Shown piece by piece: positions 9,001-10,431 of a DNA stretch of 10,431 bases (positions within the stretch are counted from its first letter, which is position 1; each line of letters opens with the position of its first letter). Source of the DNA: Phoronis ovalis (lineage: Eukaryota > Phoronida > Phoronidae); contig JAOXYB010063779.1 in assembly GCA_028565635.1 (NCBI GenBank), forward strand, positions 1 to 10,431, read 5' to 3'. The notes below the pieces were generated by a model. The model had not been told where the DNA came from, did no database searches, and saw only the letters and a list, made by a program, of their open reading frames with translations. Position numbers and translations under genes: made by a program.

Positions 9001-9015
9001 TGGGACAGGCAGCAT
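2378..9015 (-). CDS. Receptor-like type I membrane protein: EGF + F-type lectin domain + three A-B modules + TM + Tyr-rich tail (5'-partial)
   Basis: Ten exons join on the minus strand: 8875-9015, 8192-8398, 7157-7396, 6490-6702, 5928-6176, 5400-5618, 4754-5035, 3926-4144, 3310-3582 and 2378-3042. Every junction has GT-AG ends and phase 1, and the frame stays open for about 902 residues to TGA at 2378-2380. Domain order by residue counted from the first visible exon: EGF/laminin-type 1-47, F-type lectin 48-196, module 1 197-350, module 2 351-517, module 3 518-681, then stalk, membrane helix and cytoplasmic tail 682-902. The layout predicts a cell-surface protein with an extracellular N-terminus, possibly a recognition or immune receptor; function and ligand are inference. 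The signal peptide exon is not identified, so the N-terminus is incomplete. F-type domains with EGF-like units are known from molluscs; I do not know a named protein with this exact layout. Confidence 0.8.
2444..2559 (-). repeat. 29-bp tandem repeat, four copies, inside the tail coding sequence
   Basis: Copies lie at 2444-2472, 2473-2501, 2502-2530 and 2531-2559. Each begins CTGAACATTCCGGTA on the plus strand; they differ at only a few positions (TAGTTT versus GGGTT endings, GTTCA versus ATGCA in the last). Because 29 is not a multiple of three, successive copies are translated in different frames: SVNYRNVQ, then VCITGMFR, then CALPECSE, then SVHYRNVQ. No copy introduces a stop. Confidence 0.95.
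2774..2845 (-). other. Transmembrane helix coding segment
   Basis: It encodes 24 uncharged, mostly Leu/Ile/Val/Phe residues (core LPVLALLFILTFGIILYL), bounded by Lys on the N-side and by the basic cluster RRKNRKYKK on the C-side. The positive-inside rule puts the C-terminal tail in the cytoplasm. It is the only strong membrane segment in the joined protein. Confidence 0.88.
3043..3309 (-). other. Intron between module 3 and the membrane exon
   Basis: It is a 267-base phase-1 intron (294 if the alternative acceptor is used). It is AT-rich, and nothing else was recognised in it. Confidence 0.6.
3310..3582 (-). CDS. Exon: module 3, part B
   Basis: The exon has 273 bases (91 codons), phase 1-1; the acceptor is ATATTACAG and the donor is CACAG|GTTAGA. 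Landmarks are VKSGDIIGYHYPQG (15-28), ELFDNQLPD (53-61) and RIPALRALV (75-83). Unlike modules 1 and 2, this copy lacks the vicinal Cys pair; the equivalent region reads SNVPKHVVYG. A single Cys lies at residue 90, close to the junction with the stalk. It is the membrane-proximal copy. Confidence 0.82.
3756..3776. repeat. Short perfect inverted repeat in the module 3 A/B intron
   Basis: TACATCTTG and CAAGATGTA form 9-base arms around TGA. It sits in the 343-base intron 3583-3925, which otherwise shows nothing recognisable. Confidence 0.6.
3926..4144 (-). CDS. Exon: module 3, part A
   Basis: The exon has 219 bases (73 codons), phase 1-1; the acceptor is ATTTTGCAG and the donor is CTTAG|GTAATT. 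Landmarks are VGGQT (3-6), SWLNIY (18-23), LIGWQFRAGR (34-43), TVFADIWRP (46-54) and LISKT (62-66). It is the same length as the part A of module 2 and aligns with it position for position, so modules 2 and 3 look like the later duplication. NFT (12-14) and NTT (69-71) are possible N-glycosylation sites. Confidence 0.82.
4145..4753 (-). other. Intron between modules 2 and 3
   Basis: This 609-base intron is the longest within the module region. It holds the 31-bp tandem duplication at 4201-4261 and otherwise AT-rich sequence without coding signals. Confidence 0.6.
4201..4261. repeat. 31-bp tandem duplication
   Basis: The unit beginning AATAAACGTAAGTTATAATG at 4201 is repeated exactly at 4232, 31 bases later; the second copy lacks only the final base. 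It lies in an intron. The lack of divergence suggests a recent duplication. Confidence 0.92.
4754..5035 (-). CDS. Exon: module 2, part B
   Basis: The exon has 282 bases (94 codons), phase 1-1; the acceptor is TTGCTTAG and the donor is TCAG|GTATTA. Landmarks are HRGDVIGYHY (16-25), the vicinal Cys pair PDCCPR (47-48), HLFDDQLGLG (60-69) and RVPALRAIV (83-91). It is the longest part B copy. NDS (54-56) is a possible N-glycosylation site. A Met-initiated frame running further upstream is intronic: its hydrophobic start imitates a signal peptide, but the splice site and the other copies place the exon start at 5035. Confidence 0.82.
5036..5399 (-). other. Intron between module 2 A and B
   Basis: This 364-base phase-1 intron contains the near-perfect palindrome 5242-5269. 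An 8-base inverted pair (GCCATTTT at 5268-5275, AAAATGGC at 5331-5338) follows it. Confidence 0.6.
5242..5269. repeat. 28-bp near-perfect palindrome with a CACGTG core
   Basis: GGCTTTATTG (5242-5251) and CAATAAAGCC (5260-5269) are perfect inverted arms around CCACGTGA, whose centre CACGTG is itself palindromic. Only one base pair of the whole 28 fails to match. It could be a foldback-element remnant, an RNA hairpin or an E-box-type protein site; the sequence alone does not decide. Confidence 0.8.
5400..5618 (-). CDS. Exon: module 2, part A
   Basis: The exon has 219 bases (73 codons), phase 1-1; the acceptor is CTTTTGTAG and the donor is ATTG|GTAGGA. It aligns without gaps to the part A exon of module 3: GG at 4-5, LIGWQ at 34-38, AGR at 41-43, ADIWRP at 49-54 and KT at 65-66. 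An alternative AG nine bases further in would keep phase but remove residues shared with the other copies, so I prefer 5618. There is no cysteine. Confidence 0.82.
5928..6176 (-). CDS. Exon: module 1, part B
   Basis: The exon has 249 bases (83 codons), phase 1-1; the acceptor is TTCTTTAG and the donor is AAAG|GTGATT. The first codon is a Gly split by the intron, as at all three A/B junctions. Landmarks are VKPGDLLGYHY (11-21), a vicinal Cys pair in HRCCRY (38-39), YYWDSTLPVG (48-57) and RIPALRAIV (69-77). These match part B exons 4754-5035 and 3310-3582. This copy is the shortest of the three and has a third Cys (residue 78) just after the PALRA signature. Confidence 0.8.
6490..6702 (-). CDS. 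Exon: module 1, part A
   Basis: The exon has 213 bases (71 codons), phase 1-1; the acceptor is TTGTTTAG and the donor is GGTG|GTGAGT. A competing donor three bases upstream (CAG|GTGGTG) would drop one Gly and keep frame. The sequence starts ELFGGSPD and carries ITGWEF (33-38), ADVWRP (48-53) and LVSKT (60-64), the landmarks shared with the part A exons at 5400-5618 and 3926-4144. It has no cysteine. It is the most divergent of the three A copies: RAG is displaced by one and two residues are lacking. I do not recognise a named domain family; the pattern of short hydrophobic strands suggests an extracellular beta-sandwich (inference). Confidence 0.8.
6703..7156 (-). other. Intron between the lectin domain and module 1
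   Basis: It is a 454-base phase-1 intron. It is AT-rich, and no repeat or coding signal was recognised. Confidence 0.6.
7157..7396 (-). CDS. Exon: second half of F-type lectin domain
   Basis: The exon has 240 bases (80 codons), phase 1 at both ends; the acceptor is TTGATAG and the donor is CAG|GTACGT, a strong consensus. It continues the domain with GERLHDFDIYVSN, a Cys pair (residues 27 and 44), VYGRFLYINIL and the family signature LTLCEVDVYG (67-76). Together with the preceding exon this gives about 149 residues, the usual size of one F-type domain. The Arg that normally closes the fucose motif is present (residue 4) but sits one residue closer to the ITNR Arg than the motif requires. The consecutive Cys pair found near this position in eel fucolectin is absent. 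NFT at 14-16 is a possible N-glycosylation site. Confidence 0.88.
7397..8191 (-). other. Intron inside the F-type lectin domain
   Basis: At 795 bases this is the longest intron of the gene. It contains a plus-strand open frame (7587-7805) that looks like chance. At 7994-8009 there is a small CCAAGC-TTCG-GCTTGG hairpin. No mobile element was recognised. Confidence 0.6.
8192..8398 (-). CDS. Exon: first half of F-type lectin (fucolectin) domain
   Basis: The exon has 207 bases (69 codons), phase 1 at both ends; the acceptor is TTTTACAG and the donor is CCTA|GTATGT. It begins with the typical F-type start NIALRKPAIQSS, followed by NAVDGN, SDGSCTQT, PWWRVDL and AKITNR, all family landmarks. Known F-type lectins bind fucose through the motif HX(24)RXDX(4)(R/K). 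Here the usual CTHT-like site reads CTQT (residues 38-41), so the His is Gln. The Arg of ITNR (residue 67) is followed by NP, not x-D. Potential N-glycosylation sites are NAS (20-22) and NDS (28-30). The longer open frame upstream of 8398 is intronic: the splice site places the exon start exactly at the domain start. Confidence 0.88.
8399..8874 (-). other. Intron between the EGF unit and the lectin domain
   Basis: This 476-base phase-1 intron separates the two domains exactly at the F-type domain start. Two short inverted repeats (8596-8613 and about 8644-8660) are the only structure seen. Confidence 0.6.
8875..9015 (-). CDS. Exon: 8-cysteine EGF/laminin-type unit (MEGF-like)
   Basis: The exon has 141 bases, phase 1 at both ends. 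The acceptor is ATTTTAG (CT at 9016-9017 on the plus strand) and the donor is TTAA|GTACGC. It encodes about 47 residues, including CPIGRYGANC, CHCLTGDPC and GNCTDGCASGYYGDDC. The eight cysteines and the G-Y-G-x-x-C ending fit the laminin-EGF-like repeats of MEGF10/Draper-type proteins. The unit probably forms four disulfides and acts as an extracellular spacer or binding unit. Upstream exons could hold further EGF units or the signal peptide. The first codon is split with the unseen upstream exon, so its residue is unknown. The EGF unit precedes the lectin domain here. Confidence 0.8.
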
Positions 9016-9332
9016 CTAAAATATATTTGTACGTGCAATACGCATTAATTCTCATCATATTGGGAACTGTTGAAAATTTGTAGGTAAATATGTTTTAATG
9101 GAATGATGTAGACTGGACAGGCTAGAAATGAGGTAGGAAAAATGATTTCCCGCTAAAGAATGCAATATAATAAAAATCTCCAGCTCATCAGAGTCATGGT
9201 CAAAAATGATGACCCTACAAAAATGAATGAACTCGTTATACGTAAATTATAGTTATTTCGTTTTCATACATGTTTGCCCGGAGGGGCACATGAGTCATAA
9301 ACTGGCCGGGTCCACATGCGCGAACGAAAAAT

Positions 9333-9535
9333 CGCGTAAAAGGGTATTTTTTTACAACCAAGCGCGTTCCAACGGTTCCGCGTTAAGGTATACATTTAGC
9401 TAAATATTGGCTAATAGGGGGTTGTTTTAATGCAGCGCCAGTTACAGACGCGTAAAAAGGGGATGTTTTCAACATCAGATGCGTGAAAAGGGTATATTTT
9501 TCAGCCATCAGATGAAAATCAGTCGGGCGTAAAAT
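9333..9535. repeat. Cluster of degenerate ~32-bp GCGTAAAAGGG motif repeats
   Basis: Two adjacent copies are clear: CGCGTAAAAAGGGGATGTTT at 9450 (ending AACATCAGAT at 9480) and GCGTGAAAAGGGTATATTTT at 9481 (ending GCCATCAGAT). Related fragments occur at 9333 (CGCGTAAAAGGGTATTTTTT), near 9379 (CGCGTTAAGGTATACATTT) and near 9527 (GGCGTAAAATTC). The degenerate, unevenly spaced copies suggest an old dispersed repeat or a decayed satellite; the family is not known to me. Confidence 0.65.
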
Positions 9536-10235
9536 TCTACTTAGGGAATGGTAATAAATTACCACAGGGGTGCAAGAAAAGCTAAAAATTGCCCCACATA
9601 ACATCATTTACCCTTCAGCTGTTCAGCTTCTGGGGCCCTCGCCGGCCGACCAGGCTTAGAAAAATTAATAGCCGTACTCAACCCATTATGTCATATACAA
9701 TCAACTTCACTGTACATCTGTTCAGGATATGCTAGCTTCATACATTCTACATAATAATGTTACTTATGAGATAGGTCATAATTTATTTTTGGGCAGCTAG
9801 GGCCAGGAAATAATAAGAGGTAACATTTATATTTTTGGGTGCAAAGGTGATGCTTTTTTATTTTGTCCTTCGCCATGAACTGAATTCTCCTGAACAGTTA
9901 TTATTCTAAAGAGTAAAGAGTAGAATGAACTAGACTTCAAATATTATTATTAACTATCAATTGGAATGTTTGTATCCTGTTTTAACAAATTTGTATTAAC
10001 ATTTTAATCTAAATACAGGTATATATAAGGTAAAAGATCTAGTTGAATTGTGTTTTACCAAGTTTAATGACTTGATAAAATAGAGAGGCCGCTAGTTTAT
10101 AAATATTAGTGCACGAGTTGGTGTATCTTTAATTTTTGAATAATTTTAATCAACATTTTCTGTTTTTAACCAGATCTTAAAATGTCTCTAACAATGCATC
10201 AGAAGCTATAAATTGCGTTCTAATTTATAATTTTC

Positions 10236-10265
10236 CCACGGGGAAGTGTCCCCGGACCCCTCTTC
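10236..10265. repeat. Possible fragment of a dispersed repeat (GGGG..GTCCCCGGACCCC)
   Basis: CCCACGGGGAAGTGTCCCCG followed by GACCCCTCTTC is a short GC-rich island in AT-rich DNA. Similar GGGG-x-CCCCGGACCCC strings are, as I recall, frequent in bivalve genomes as parts of mobile elements. That is memory, not a search result. Confidence 0.3.
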
Positions 10266-10376
10266 AATACATACCACCAGGCATTTTAATAACTAAATAA
10301 TAGTTTTTTTAAACAACATACTATCATATCATTCCTTACCAGATAATAGGAAAGAACACTGCAATGTGATGACTAC

Positions 10377-10381
10377 ATATA

Positions 10382-10412
<31 letters not shown>

Positions 10413-10431
10413 AGATATAGATATAGATATA
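10377..10431. repeat. Compound microsatellite (AT)n then (GATATA)6, running off the window
   Basis: A 19-base AT run at 10377-10395 is followed by six perfect GATATA units at 10396-10431. The array continues to the window end, so its full length is unknown. Confidence 0.95.

Larger units (their letters stand above)
9016..10431. other. Upstream side of the receptor gene: 5' intron or flank with repeat-like sequence
   Basis: No exon could be identified with confidence in these 1.4 kb. The missing 5' part of the receptor gene (signal peptide, promoter) lies here or beyond the window. The stretch holds a cluster of degenerate GCGTAAAAGGG repeats, a short GC-rich patch near 9630-9655 (GGGGCCCTCGCCGGCCGACC) in AT-rich surroundings, a possible dispersed-repeat fragment near 10236-10265 and terminal microsatellites. 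Confidence 0.55.

Noticed and set aside
8816-9058. Gene start at the Met codons near 9050-9058
   Set aside because: The residues before DAACP do not resemble a signal peptide, and an acceptor TTTTAG in phase 1 lies directly at the EGF unit start.

Overview
The window looks like AT-rich animal nuclear DNA. Its genes are split by short GT-AG introns, and it carries microsatellites and dispersed-repeat fragments. There are no bacterial-style operons, rRNA or tRNA genes. The main gene encodes an 8-cysteine EGF/laminin-type unit and an F-type (fucolectin) domain. That combination points to a lophotrochozoan, most likely a bivalve mollusc, but this is inferred from gene content only.

Layout. Positions 1-630 on the plus strand hold the last three exons (1-72, 205-291, 358-630) of a gene whose start lies left of the window; I do not recognise its product. 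Positions 631-2377 are a tail-to-tail intergenic region with no convincing gene. Positions 2378-9015 on the minus strand hold ten consecutive coding exons of one large gene, read from high to low coordinates: EGF-type exon (8875-9015), F-type lectin domain in two exons (8192-8398, 7157-7396), three tandem copies of a two-exon module I call A-B (6490-6702/5928-6176, 5400-5618/4754-5035, 3926-4144/3310-3582), and a final exon (2378-3042) with a Ser/Thr-rich stalk, one transmembrane helix, a basic stop-transfer cluster and a Tyr-rich cytoplasmic tail. All nine introns between these exons are phase 1, and the joined reading frame is open for about 902 residues. The signal peptide and 5' end were not securely found. 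Positions 9016-10431 hold repeat-like sequence and end in AT and GATATA microsatellites.

Interpretation. The minus-strand gene looks like a type I cell-surface receptor. Its outer part has an EGF unit, a lectin fold and three copies of a module I cannot match to a named family. Its inner part carries several tyrosines, two of them in ITIM-like contexts. The fucose-binding motif of the F-type domain is degenerate, so the lectin fold may have another ligand. The most unusual feature is a 29-bp tandem repeat inside the tail coding sequence. It is translated in three different frames, and its four copies return the sequence to the original frame, so the last part of the tail depends on repeat copy number.
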